Shown in pieces: positions 24,286-32,835 of a stretch of 60,339 nt of DNA (positions are counted from its first letter, which is position 1; every line of letters starts with the position of its first letter). The translations under genes and the position numbers were made by a program. The notes below the pieces were generated by a model. That model had not been told where the DNA came from and did not search any database. It saw nothing but the letters and a program-made list of their open reading frames with translations. The stretch is from Candidatus Merdivicinus excrementipullorum (lineage in GTDB: Bacteria; Bacillota; Clostridia; Oscillospirales; Ruminococcaceae): contig DVJP01000025.1 in assembly GCA_018716725.1 (NCBI GenBank), forward strand, positions 1 to 60,339, written 5' to 3'.

Positions 24286-24744
24286 ATGCAGCTGAAAATC
24301 AAAAAACTCCGCCCGGAGGCGGTTCTGCCCAAACGGGCCACCCCGGAAAGCGCGGGCTTGGACCTTTGCGCCTGCCTGGAGCAGGACCTGACCATCGAGC
24401 CGTTCCAGCTGGTGCGGGTGCCCACCGGTTTGGCTATCGCCCTGGAACCGGGGACGGTGGGGCTTGTTTACGCCCGCAGCGGCCTGGCTTCCAAATTCGG
24501 CGTCACCCTTTCCAACTGTGTTGGGGTCATTGACAGCGATTACCGGGGGGAACTTCAGGTGGCCATGACCAACCACTCGAAAACTCCCTACACCATTCGT
24601 CCCGGCGACCGGATTGCCCAGCTGGTGGTAAGCCCCGTGTTTCTGCCGGAAGTGGAAGAGGTTCCGGAACTGGATGAAACGGAGCGTGGGGCCGGCGGGT
24701 TCGGCTCCACGGGCTTTGGAGAAAAAGGAGGGGATGGCCGTTGA
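24286..24744 (+). CDS. dut: dUTP diphosphatase
   Basis: Dut hydrolyses dUTP to dUMP, keeping uracil out of DNA and supplying dTMP synthesis. The 152-residue trimeric-type enzyme shows all five motifs: AGLDLCA, ARSGLASKFG, GVIDSDYRGE with the catalytic Asp, RPGDRIAQLVV, and the C-terminal RGAGGFGSTG arm that closes over the substrate. It follows the U32 gene by 11 nt with an AAAGGAG site and overlaps the next gene by 4 nt. Confidence 0.96.
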   Translation: MQLKIKKLRPEAVLPKRATPESAGLDLCACLEQDLTIEPFQLVRVPTGLAIALEPGTVGLVYARSGLASKFGVTLSNCVGVIDSDYRGELQVAMTNHSKTPYTIRPGDRIAQLVVSPVFLPEVEEVPELDETERGAGGFGSTGFGEKGGDGR

Positions 24745-24998
24745 AACGCGCCCTTTTGCTGACTTTATACCTGTTCGGCGGGCTGCTTATCGGCACCCTG
24801 CTGACGGAAATCGCCCGGAACGTGTCCTGGCTGTCCTGGCTCTGCTGGGGCAAATCCATCGGCATCAACAGCCTGTCGGTGGATTTGTCGGTGGTGCAGT
24901 TTAACTTCGGCATTACCATTTCCATGAACGTGGCGGTGCTGATCTGCCTGATTATTGCGGTGGTTTTGTATGTGAAAACCGCCGGGAAGATCCATTGA
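24741..24998 (+). CDS. DUF4321 small membrane protein
   Basis: An 85-residue protein with two membrane segments (about 4-24 and 60-80), beginning LLLTLYLFGGLLIGTLLTEIA and ending FGITISMNVAVLICLI. This is the DUF4321 pattern, a clostridial family of unknown role that often sits just upstream of maf and mreB, as it does here. It may be a cell-shape or septum helper, but that is only from position. GTG/TTG-type start: TTG at 24741 within the dut stop region. Confidence 0.82.
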   Translation: MKRALLLTLYLFGGLLIGTLLTEIARNVSWLSWLCWGKSIGINSLSVDLSVVQFNFGITISMNVAVLICLIIAVVLYVKTAGKIH

Positions 24999-25011
24999 GG
25001 AGGGGCGCGGC

Positions 25012-25632
25012 ATGATGGGAGAGTTTTTAAAAGGCCGGAAAATCTGGCTGGCGTCCCGTTCCCCTCGCAGAAAAGAGCTGCTTTCCTTTATTGCGGAGGA
25101 TTTTTCCGTGAAGGTTTCCCACTTTGACGAGGAGCCGTTGATGGAAAGCGCCGGTTCCATAACTCCGGAGGAGCTGGTGAAGGCCCTTTCCGCTGGGAAG
25201 GCCCGGGCAGTTTTTGAGGAGCTGGGCTGCCCGCCGGAAGGGCTGGTCATCGGCGGGGACACGGTGGTGGTTTCCCCGGAGGGGGAAATTTTCGGCATCC
25301 CCAAAGACCGGCAGGACGCGGCCCGGATGCTCCGTTTGCTGGCGGGGCGGGAACACAAGGTGACCACCGGCGTTACGCTTTTGGCAAAGAGTAGGGAAAA
25401 ATCCTTCGCCGTCACCACCCGGGTGGAGTTTTATCCCCTGTCGGATGAAGAGATTTCTGATTATTTGGACACCGGCGAGCCTTTCGACAAAGCGGGGGCT
25501 TACGGCATCCAGGGGTACGGTTCCCTTTTGGTAAAAGGGATTTCCGGCAGCTACGACAATGTGGTGGGCCTTCCCACGGCGGAGCTTTTGAGGGAATTGG
25601 CGGCCTTTTGCAAAGAAAAGGAAGAATTATAG
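25012..25632 (+). CDS. maf: Maf nucleotide pyrophosphatase (septum formation protein)
   Basis: Maf proteins hydrolyse dTTP/UTP and modified nucleotides and slow septation when overproduced. The 206-residue protein has the signature LASRSPRRKELL at residues 13-24, GGDTVVV with the catalytic Asp near 84, and DKAGAYGIQGYG near 163. The SPRR and KAGAYGIQG forms indicate the YhdE/dTTPase-like group. It lies 13 nt after the DUF4321 gene and precedes mreB, the common Firmicutes maf-mre neighbourhood. Confidence 0.95.
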   Translation: MMGEFLKGRKIWLASRSPRRKELLSFIAEDFSVKVSHFDEEPLMESAGSITPEELVKALSAGKARAVFEELGCPPEGLVIGGDTVVVSPEGEIFGIPKDRQDAARMLRLLAGREHKVTTGVTLLAKSREKSFAVTTRVEFYPLSDEEISDYLDTGEPFDKAGAYGIQGYGSLLVKGISGSYDNVVGLPTAELLRELAAFCKEKEEL

Positions 25633-25682
25633 AGAAGTTTGACGAAAAAATTGTTTTTTTTACTTATATCATAAATTATGCC

Positions 25683-25711
25683 TTGTGTAATCCGACGGGA
25701 AGGGGTATAAT
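25683..25711 (+). promoter_or_regulatory. Sigma-A promoter of mreBCD
   Basis: TTGTGT (25683-25688) and perfect TATAAT (25706-25711) separated by 17 nt, with a leader of about 90 nt before mreB. Confidence 0.65.
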
Positions 25712-25806
25712 AAGCATAGGAATGACCATGAATCGGCCTGCCGCACGCAGGGAAACCGGCAGGCAGCGCGTTTTCTATATATTACTGAATAAAGGGGTAT
25801 AGATTT

Positions 25807-26826
25807 ATGTTTTCAAGGGATATCGGAATCGACCTGGGTACGGCCAACACCCTGGTGTACATGAAGGGCAAGGGCATTATTATCCGGGAACCCAGCGTGG
25901 TGGCGGTGGATACCAAAACGGATAAGGTCAAATGCGTGGGCCAGGAAGCCAAGGACGTTATCGGGCGCACCCCCGGCTCCATTGTCACGGTCCGGCCTCT
26001 GAAGGACGGCGTTATTGCGGATTTCGACGTGACTACCAGCATGTTGACGGAATTTATCCACAAGGCCATCGGCAGCAGCTTTTTTGTCCGGCCCCGGGTG
26101 GTTATCTGCATCCCCTCCGGCGTCACCGCTGTGGAACGCCGGGCGGTTCGGGACGCTGCGGAGCAGGCCGGGGCCAAGCGGGTTTCCATTATTGAGGAGC
26201 CTATGGCGGCGGCTATCGGCGCGGGACTCCCTGTGGCGGATCCCCAGGGGTCCATGGTGGTGGACATCGGCGGCGGCACCAGCGAGGTGGCTGTGATTTC
26301 CTTGGGTGGCATTGTGGCCTCCAAATCCGTCCGGGTGGGCGGCGACGAGTTCGATTCCTCCATCATCAACTTTATCAAGAAAAAATACAACCTCTTAATC
26401 GGCGAACGCACCGCCGAGGATATTAAAATCCAGATCGGTTCCGCCTGCCCCCTGGAGGAAGGCGAGCTGTCCATGGAGATCAAGGGCCGGAATCTGTTAA
26501 ACGGTCTGCCGGAGAATATCACCATCACCTCCGACCAGATCCGCAGCGCATTGGAGGACCCCCTGGCCCAGGTGCTGGACGCCATCCGCATTACCTTGGA
26601 GCGGACTCCTCCGGAACTTTCCGCGGATATTATCGACCAGGGCATCACTTTAACCGGCGGCGGCGCGCTGCTGCGGGGGCTGGATAAGCTCATCCACGAT
26701 GAAACCGGCATGCCGGTGCAGATTGCGGAAAACCCCTTGGACTGCGTTGCTATGGGCACCGGCATGGTCTTGGACAACATCGATAAGCTCACGGACGTTT
26801 TGAGCGAAGAGGAACCCCGTTATTGA
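25807..26826 (+). CDS. mreB: Rod shape-determining protein MreB
   Basis: MreB is the bacterial actin that forms filaments under the membrane and directs the elongation machine. The 339-residue protein shows the phosphate-1 motif [20 protein letters not shown], the connector [16 protein letters not shown], and the adenosine motif [14 protein letters not shown]. Residue order and length are standard. It opens mreBCD and has its own promoter. Confidence 0.97.
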   Translation: MFSRDIGIDLGTANTLVYMKGKGIIIREPSVVAVDTKTDKVKCVGQEAKDVIGRTPGSIVTVRPLKDGVIADFDVTTSMLTEFIHKAIGSSFFVRPRVVICIPSGVTAVERRAVRDAAEQAGAKRVSIIEEPMAAAIGAGLPVADPQGSMVVDIGGGTSEVAVISLGGIVASKSVRVGGDEFDSSIINFIKKKYNLLIGERTAEDIKIQIGSACPLEEGELSMEIKGRNLLNGLPENITITSDQIRSALEDPLAQVLDAIRITLERTPPELSADIIDQGITLTGGGALLRGLDKLIHDETGMPVQIAENPLDCVAMGTGMVLDNIDKLTDVLSEEEPRY

Positions 26827-26859
26827 GCCAGGCAGGTCTGCTGAAAGGGGGGCTGCTGC

Positions 26860-27741
26860 TTGCGGGAGTTCTTTAAAAGCCTGCGATTTAAAATCATCCT
26901 GGCGGTAGTGGCCGTGATTTTGGGCGGGATGCTTTACGCCGCCACCACCGGCGGCCTGGCCACTCTGCCGGAGCAAATCCTTTCTTATGTGGTGTACCCG
27001 GTGCAGCGGGCGGCGGCGGCCGTTTCCGACAGCATTACCGGCTTTTTCTCCGTTTTTGTGGACGCCCAGGAAAACTACGAGGAAAACCAGCGGCTGAAAG
27101 AGGAGAACGCGGAGCTGCGCCGCCAGCTGGTGGACTATGAGGACACCAAAACCGAAAACGAGCGGCTAAAGGAGATCACCGGCCTCAAAGAGCTGAACCC
27201 GGACATCGAGTTCCAGCCGGCCGGGGTCATCGCCCGGGACCCGGAGGACCGGTTCGGGGCCTTTACCATTGACATCGGTTACCTCCACGGGATTTCCGTC
27301 CGGGACCCGGTGGTGACCGGGGAGGGCTTAGTGGGGTATATCAGCAAAGTCGGCCCCACCTACGCCGTTGTCACTACCATTTTAAGCCCGGACTGCAATG
27401 TGGGGGCTATGGAGATTTCCACGAAAGATACGGGCAACATTACCGGCACTGTGGAGCTGGCGGCGGAAGGCTGCACCAAGCTGGAGCTTCTTCCCCGGGA
27501 TACCCTGGTGGAGGAAGGCGGCACTGTCGTCACCGCCGGAACCAGCGGCCTGTTCCCCAAAAATCTTGTCATTGGCACAGTGGAGAAGGTGGAGCTGGAA
27601 ACCTCCGGAATCACCTCCTACGCTGTGATCCGGCCCGTCAGCGAGATCAATGAGATTAAAAACGTCTTTGTGCTGACGGACTTCTTAGGCAAAGGCTCCT
27701 CAGATGCGGAAGGAGGGGAGAGCAGTGACGCTGGGGCATAA
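26860..27741 (+). CDS. mreC: Rod shape-determining protein MreC
   Basis: MreC is the membrane-anchored outer scaffold that activates PBP2 in the elongasome. The 293-residue protein has one N-terminal membrane segment (about 9-27), a coiled coil from about 65-110 (EENQRLKEENAELRRQL), and the double beta-barrel domain. The TTG at 26860 follows GAAAGGGGGG and no ATG fits. It overlaps mreD by 17 nt. Confidence 0.94.
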   Translation: MREFFKSLRFKIILAVVAVILGGMLYAATTGGLATLPEQILSYVVYPVQRAAAAVSDSITGFFSVFVDAQENYEENQRLKEENAELRRQLVDYEDTKTENERLKEITGLKELNPDIEFQPAGVIARDPEDRFGAFTIDIGYLHGISVRDPVVTGEGLVGYISKVGPTYAVVTTILSPDCNVGAMEISTKDTGNITGTVELAAEGCTKLELLPRDTLVEEGGTVVTAGTSGLFPKNLVIGTVEKVELETSGITSYAVIRPVSEINEIKNVFVLTDFLGKGSSDAEGGESSDAGA

Positions 27742-28246
27742 CGCCAGGACGGCCTTCAAATGGGGCTGTTATATCCTGGTTTTGCTGCTGCTTTACGGCC
27801 TCCAGTCCTCGCCGGGGCTGCTTTCCATTGGCGGGGTCAAGCCGGTTTTAATTATCCCGGCGGCCATTTCCGTGGCGCTTTTTGAAAATGAGGCTGGCTC
27901 CGGTGCTTTCGGCCTGGGGGCCGGGCTTTTGTGGGACCTTTCGGCGGCAAAGCTCTTTGGCTTTTACGGCATGGTGCTGATGATCTGCTGTGTCTGCGTG
28001 GCCCTTCTGTCCATGTATTTTGTCAAGGTCAACTGGACAAACGCCGTGCTGATGACAGGGTGCGCCGGGCTTTTGTGCACCTTGTGGAACTTTTTGTTTT
28101 ACTACCTCATATGGGGCTATGAGGACGTGTGGATGTGCCTGGTCAAGCTGCTGCTGGTGCTGGTTTACACCATCGTCCTGGCCGCCCCGGTGTATTTCCT
28201 GATCCGGCTCATTTCGATCCGGTTCAACGATGTGGTCCGGGCGTAA
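27725..28246 (+). CDS. mreD: Rod shape-determining protein MreD
   Basis: MreD is a polytopic membrane component of the elongasome. The 173-residue product has five hydrophobic segments, beginning WGCYILVLLLLYGLQSSP and ending VYTIVLAAPVYFLIRLI. A GTG at 27725 is preferred because GGAGGGG lies 7 nt before it; an ATG at 27704 is the alternative. The gene overlaps mreC and is followed by a terminator. Confidence 0.88.
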   Translation: MTLGHNARTAFKWGCYILVLLLLYGLQSSPGLLSIGGVKPVLIIPAAISVALFENEAGSGAFGLGAGLLWDLSAAKLFGFYGMVLMICCVCVALLSMYFVKVNWTNAVLMTGCAGLLCTLWNFLFYYLIWGYEDVWMCLVKLLLVLVYTIVLAAPVYFLIRLISIRFNDVVRA

Positions 28247-28264
28247 CAACCCCCTTGCGTATGA

Positions 28265-28310
28265 AAAAGCTGTCCTGTTCCCAAACGGGCAGGGCAGCTT
28301 TTGTTTTCCG
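28265..28310 (+). terminator. Terminator of mreBCD
   Basis: A 13-bp stem with one G-T pair (28265-28277 with 28290-28302) followed by GTTTT. It lies just upstream of the PBP2 ribosome binding site, so PBP2 may be read by leakage or from an unseen promoter. Confidence 0.8.
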
Positions 28311-28330
28311 GCATTGAAAAGGAGGCGCTT

Positions 28331-30421
28331 ATGCTGTCTAATAAACCGCAAAAGCCAAAAGAACGGGGCAGGCTGATTACCCTTAGTATTTTATCTGCCC
28401 TTGTGTGCGGAGTGTATACCTTGCAGCTGATGAATTTCCAGGTGGTGCGGGGGGCGGAATTCCAGGCTCAGACCCAGCAGATGACGGTGAGCAAAATCGC
28501 CGTCAAAGCCGCCCGGGGGGAAATCACCGACTGCAACGGCGTGGCCCTGGCCAAAAATAAAGTGGGGTTCAATATCGTCTTTTATTACTCCTTTTTCCCG
28601 GCGGAAGAACGCAACGAGATTATTGCAAGACTGATCCAGATGATGGAGGCCAACGGGGAGGAGTGGCACGACCCCCTGCCCATGACGGTCAGCGGGCAGC
28701 CGGAGTTTTTGGAAAACCGGGAATCGGATATTGAAACCTTAAAGGAAAAATTGCAGGTCAACGTTTACGCCACAGCGGACGACTGCATGTACCAGCTGCG
28801 GGAGCTGTTTGATATTGACGAGTCCTACGACGACCTGACGGCCCGGAAGATTGCCGGGGTGCGGTACGGCATGGTGCTGGCGGATTTTTCTGTCAACAAC
28901 AACCAGTACACCTTTGCAGAGGACGTTTCCACGGGAACAGTTACCCAGATTAAGGAGCTTTCCTACCAGTTTTCCGGGGTGGACATTGTGGACGAGGATA
29001 TCCGGGTTTACCCGGACGGCGACCTGGCCCCCCACATTGTGGGCGTAGTGGGGCAGATGTACGCGGAACAGTATTACGGCGATCCGGACAACGGGGTTGC
29101 CGGGTATCGGGATAAGGGGTACCCCATGAACGCCCTCATCGGCCGGTTCGGGGTGGAAAGCCTGATGGAATCGGAACTGCACGGCGTGGACGGCGTTAAA
29201 ACCGTGGAACAGAGCAAGGACGGGGCCATTCTCAGCGAAACCGTCACCCAGGAGCCGGAATCCGGCAATAATGTGGCCCTGACTCTTGACTCCCGCCTGC
29301 AAAGCCGCATCCAGGAGGTGCTGAACCAGTACATCGAGTACCTCCGCTCCCTGCCGGACGATCCGGATGGGGATGACAACGGAAACCAGGTGGTGGGCGG
29401 GGCAGTTGTCGTGCTGGACGCCAAAACCGGCGGGGTGCTGGCGGCGGTGACCGCCCCAACCTACGATTTGAACCAGTATTTCTCCGATTACAGCCAGCTG
29501 TCCTCTAGAGAGGACCTGCCCATGCTGAACCGGGCCTTCGACGGCCTTTACCGGCCCGGCTCCACCTTTAAAACCGTGGTGGCCTCCGGAGCGCTGACAG
29601 AGGACTTAATTACGCCTTACGACACGGTGGACTGCCATCGGGTCTACACCTACTATGATTATATTCCGGGGAATAAATTCCGCCCCACCTGCCTGGGCTA
29701 CCACGGATCCACCAATGTAATGGAGGCTTTGACGGTTTCCTGCAATATCTTCTTTTACGACGTGGGCCGGCGGCTGGGTATTGACAAGATCCAGGAATAC
29801 GCCCATCTGCTGGGCCTTGGTACGGATACAGGGCTGGAGCTTTCCAACGCTGTGGGCGGCATTTCCGGCCCGGACCGCTCTGAGCTTTTGGGAACCACCT
29901 GGCAGCCGGGCAACGTCTGCCAGACCTCTATCGGCCAGATGGACACGGCGGTTACCCCCCTCCAGCTGGCAGTCCAGGCCATGACCCTGGCCAACCAGGG
30001 CCGCCGTTACCGGGCCCATATTATTAAAGAGGTCCGCAGTTATGATGATACAGAGGTGCTGTCCAGCACGGAGCCGGAAATTATGTCTGAATTTGCCATG
30101 TCCGACGAGGACTTTGCGGCCATAAAGGCCGGTATGATCGGCGTTTCGGAAAGCGTGGCGGAACGGTACAATGTCCTGGGCTGGAATACCAGCCTGACGG
30201 ACCTGGGATACGACGTGGCAATGAAAACCGGCACCCCCCAGGTGACGTCCACCACTTTCAGCTCCTCGGCCATCGCTTTTGCCCCGGCGGACGATGCGGA
30301 CATCGCCATCGGCATTATCCTGGAACGGGGCGCCGACGCCAAAAACCTGGTGCGGCCCATATTGGACGCCTATTCGGAACTGTACGGCCAGCCGGCTGCG
30401 GAACCGGGTGCGGAAGGTTGA
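28331..30421 (+). CDS. mrdA: Penicillin-binding protein 2 (elongation transpeptidase)
   Basis: The transpeptidase cross-links new peptidoglycan during elongation and is the partner of MreC. The 696-residue protein has one membrane segment (about 17-37), the dimerisation domain from RGEITDCNG, and the catalytic domain with the active serine in GSTFK near 410, SCN near 470, and KTGTP near 632. The ATG at 28331 follows AAAAGGAGGC at good distance. The order mreBCD-PBP2-minD is typical of clostridia, though no rodA is adjacent. Confidence 0.94.
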   Translation: MLSNKPQKPKERGRLITLSILSALVCGVYTLQLMNFQVVRGAEFQAQTQQMTVSKIAVKAARGEITDCNGVALAKNKVGFNIVFYYSFFPAEERNEIIARLIQMMEANGEEWHDPLPMTVSGQPEFLENRESDIETLKEKLQVNVYATADDCMYQLRELFDIDESYDDLTARKIAGVRYGMVLADFSVNNNQYTFAEDVSTGTVTQIKELSYQFSGVDIVDEDIRVYPDGDLAPHIVGVVGQMYAEQYYGDPDNGVAGYRDKGYPMNALIGRFGVESLMESELHGVDGVKTVEQSKDGAILSETVTQEPESGNNVALTLDSRLQSRIQEVLNQYIEYLRSLPDDPDGDDNGNQVVGGAVVVLDAKTGGVLAAVTAPTYDLNQYFSDYSQLSSREDLPMLNRAFDGLYRPGSTFKTVVASGALTEDLITPYDTVDCHRVYTYYDYIPGNKFRPTCLGYHGSTNVMEALTVSCNIFFYDVGRRLGIDKIQEYAHLLGLGTDTGLELSNAVGGISGPDRSELLGTTWQPGNVCQTSIGQMDTAVTPLQLAVQAMTLANQGRRYRAHIIKEVRSYDDTEVLSSTEPEIMSEFAMSDEDFAAIKAGMIGVSESVAERYNVLGWNTSLTDLGYDVAMKTGTPQVTSTTFSSSAIAFAPADDADIAIGIILERGADAKNLVRPILDAYSELYGQPAAEPGAEG

Positions 30422-30499
30422 GAATGCATAGAAAATCGGATAAATTTTTATGAAAATGACAGAAAATTTCGGAAAGCTATGGAAAAAATAAGGGAAATG

Positions 30500-30508
30500 T
30501 GATATAAT
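30500..30508 (+). promoter_or_regulatory. Extended -10 promoter of minD
   Basis: TGATATAAT forms a perfect extended -10 element in an AT-rich stretch after the PBP2 gene. No good -35 is needed or seen. The leader to minD is about 65 nt. Confidence 0.55.
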
Positions 30509-30581
30509 TTTTAAAAAGTGTAATCTGGATATGTATGCCGATGTGTTCACTTGATTTCGTTCATATGGAGAAGACACAGTT

Positions 30582-31355
30582 ATGGCTTGGGATTCGTCAA
30601 ATCGTCCCGGGGAACCGGAGCAAAATCAGGTAATCGCCATGACCTCCGGGAAAGGCGGCGTGGGGAAATCGACCCTTTGCGTGCTTTTGGGCCTCGGGGA
30701 TGCTTTGCGGGGAAAGCGCGTCCTGCTTATCGAGTTCGACGCAGGGCTGCGGGGACTGGATCTCATGCTGGGAATCGCGGATCAGGTTGTGTACGACCTG
30801 GGCGATCTTTTGGAAGGCCGGTGCACTATCAGCAAGGCGGTAATGGAATCCCCTCTGCATGAGAACTTAAACGCCATTGTGGCCCCGGTCAGCCTGGAAG
30901 CGCCCATGGACCTTTCCGATGTACAGCTGTTGATTGACGGGCTGCGGGGGCATTTTGACCGGCTGATTTTAGACATGCCGGCGGGCTTAGGCTTTTCCTC
31001 GAAGATTGCCGGCTGTACTGCCGATATTGCCCTGATTGCCGTAACGCCGGATCCGGTGTGTGTCCGGGACGGCGCGAAAATGGCGCAGACGCTGGAAAAG
31101 CAGGGGCTTTGCAGGCACCGGCTTCTAATTAACCGGGTGGAAGAGAAAATGCTCCGGCGCGCGGTTTTGACGGATTTGGACGCGGTAATCGACGGCGTCG
31201 GGTCCCAGCTTTTGGGTGTGTTTCCCTATGCGGAGGAAATCCCCCTGCGGCTCTCCAGAGGACTTCAGCTGAAAGGAAACCATCCCGTGCTCCGCATTGC
31301 GCAGGCGGTTTCCAGACGCTTAGACGGGGAATATGTTCCCCTTGTTTTTCCTTGA
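30582..31355 (+). CDS. minD: MinD-like septum-site ATPase without adjacent minC or minE
   Basis: MinD is the membrane-cycling ATPase that positions the division inhibitor MinC. The 257-residue protein has the deviant Walker A TSGKGGVGKST, EFDAGLRGLDLMLG (MinD normally reads DxDIGLRNLD), DMPAGLG in Walker B, and the ParA/MinD core throughout. The C-terminus, RRLDGEYVPLVFP, is only weakly like a membrane-targeting amphipathic helix. In most clostridia minC and minE flank minD; neither is here, because mgsA follows directly. A diverged MinD or another ParA-type protein is possible. Confidence 0.82.
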   Translation: MAWDSSNRPGEPEQNQVIAMTSGKGGVGKSTLCVLLGLGDALRGKRVLLIEFDAGLRGLDLMLGIADQVVYDLGDLLEGRCTISKAVMESPLHENLNAIVAPVSLEAPMDLSDVQLLIDGLRGHFDRLILDMPAGLGFSSKIAGCTADIALIAVTPDPVCVRDGAKMAQTLEKQGLCRHRLLINRVEEKMLRRAVLTDLDAVIDGVGSQLLGVFPYAEEIPLRLSRGLQLKGNHPVLRIAQAVSRRLDGEYVPLVFP

Positions 31356-31448
31356 ACCGGCAACCAAAGCTATCTTTTCCCGGAATAAAACGCAGCATTT
31401 CAATCCAACAGCTACCCAAATCAACCTGTCATAAGGAGGAACTGTAAA

Positions 31449-31850
31449 ATGAATATCGCACTGATTGCGCATGATACAAAAAAGGAACTGATGGTGCAGT
31501 TCTGCATTGCTTACTGCGGGATTATGAGCCGCCACCGCTTGTGCTCCACCGGCACCACCGGGAAGCTGATTTCCGAGGCCACGGGTTTGGACATCAAGCG
31601 TTTTTTAAGCAGCTCCCAGGGCGGCGACCAGCAGATCGCGTCTCTGATCGCCTGCAATGAAATCGATCTTCTGCTCTTTTTCCGGGACCCGCTGACCACC
31701 AAGACCCATGAGAGCAATGAAATGAACCTGCTCCGGCTCTGCGATGTTCATAATATCCCGGTAGCCACCAATATCGCTACGGCGGAAGTGCTGATCCACG
31801 GTTTGGAACGGGGCGATTTGGATTGGAGAATTATTGTCAGCCAGCGCTGA
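31449..31850 (+). CDS. mgsA: Methylglyoxal synthase
   Basis: MgsA converts dihydroxyacetone phosphate to methylglyoxal and phosphate, bypassing lower glycolysis under phosphate limitation. The 133-residue protein has [20 protein letters not shown] for phosphate binding, the catalytic Asp in GGDQQIA, and the conserved His in [11 protein letters not shown]. It is standard in length. AAGGAGGAACTG precedes the ATG. In clostridia it commonly follows min or mre genes, as here. A hairpin with a T-rich tail ends it. Confidence 0.96.
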   Translation: MNIALIAHDTKKELMVQFCIAYCGIMSRHRLCSTGTTGKLISEATGLDIKRFLSSSQGGDQQIASLIACNEIDLLLFFRDPLTTKTHESNEMNLLRLCDVHNIPVATNIATAEVLIHGLERGDLDWRIIVSQR

Positions 31851-31872
31851 CGCTGTCTTTCCATAGGCAGAT

Positions 31873-31923
31873 AAGGGGTGCCGCTTGTCTGAAAACGGGC
31901 GGGAGGTATCCCTTTCTTTGTTT
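31873..31923 (+). terminator. Terminator of mgsA
   Basis: A 10-bp stem with two G-T pairs (31873-31882 with 31905-31914), a 22-nt loop, then TTCTTTGTTTG. The long loop makes it moderate. Confidence 0.55.
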
Positions 31924-31949
31924 GTATAAAATTAGAAAGTGGGAATGTC

Positions 31950-32810
31950 ATGAATATGGAACGCACCGGCGGCTCTGTCATCCGCCCTCCGGAAAGCGCC
32001 GGATGGCAGTCTGCGGAGCGATTTTTTCTGGATACGGCCCGGCTGGCCGGATATGAGGAAGTCCGCTTCCCTGCCGGAGAGAAGCCGGATTTTGCAGGGT
32101 TTGAGCCGGCAAAATACAGCTATGTGCTGCCCTCCAAGGGAATGGGCGCGGCGGCAGTTGGCGTCGGCAGTCCGGCTGCGGCGGCGGAGCTGGCGGCCAT
32201 AGCCGGGGATTTTCTGGGCTTTTTGGGCCTTCAGGCGGTTTCCCTTGTGATTTCCGGCCCGGCGGATCAAATGGAACGGATGGGCGCGGCTTTGACGGCC
32301 CTTCAGCTGGATTTTGCCCATGAAGAAGGGGAGGCCTTTGCCCTCCGCCTTACCGTTGGGGAGCAGCAGGTGGGACAAGGCGGCAGTTTAGAACCCGCCG
32401 GATTCTGGATGGAGCTGGACACGGGGATGGTTTTGAAAGCGGTGAACGAGCAGGGAGCGTCCCTGCCAAAGGCGGACCCTTTGATGCTCTTCCTTTGCCC
32501 GGCTGGCCCGGAAGGGGAGCTGGCGGCCCTTTCCGCTGCGGAGGAGCTGCGGAGCGAGGGCTTTTCCGCGGAGGTGGACTGGTCCGGCTGCACCCCGGAG
32601 GAAGGGCTTGCCAAAGCCCGGCAGAAAGGAGCCCGGTTCTTTTCCGCCCTGGATGGGACGGAAGACGGGAAAATTTCCATCCTCTCTTTGGAGGATGGAA
32701 CCTGCACGCCTGTGCCACTGGGCGACGGGCTGACCCGCTTTTTCTATGACAGCGAGCTGTCGGAATTAAGCGGCGCTCTGGATGGGATTCCTTTTTCCCT
32801 GGATATTTAG
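31950..32810 (+). CDS. Truncated histidyl-tRNA synthetase-like protein
   Basis: The 286-residue protein appears to be a remnant of HisRS. Residues about 178-270 fit its anticodon-binding domain: a strand (PLMLFLCPAG), helix AAEELRSEGFSAEVD, a helix AKARQKGARFF and the strands KISILSLEDGTCTPV. Residues 10-90 fit a shortened class II core (ERFFLDTARLAGYEEVRFP, then LAAIAGDFLGFLGLQAV), but motif 2 Arg and the histidine A signature RGLDYY are absent. At 286 residues it is well below the 410-430 of HisRS, so it probably is not a synthetase. It takes the hisS place of the standard hisS-aspS pair, 25 nt before aspS. Homology is by eye; HisZ is less likely because HisZ lacks the C-terminal domain. 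Confidence 0.6.
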   Translation: MNMERTGGSVIRPPESAGWQSAERFFLDTARLAGYEEVRFPAGEKPDFAGFEPAKYSYVLPSKGMGAAAVGVGSPAAAAELAAIAGDFLGFLGLQAVSLVISGPADQMERMGAALTALQLDFAHEEGEAFALRLTVGEQQVGQGGSLEPAGFWMELDTGMVLKAVNEQGASLPKADPLMLFLCPAGPEGELAALSAAEELRSEGFSAEVDWSGCTPEEGLAKARQKGARFFSALDGTEDGKISILSLEDGTCTPVPLGDGLTRFFYDSELSELSGALDGIPFSLDI

Positions 32811-32835
32811 AATCAATGAAAGAATGGTGAATCAT

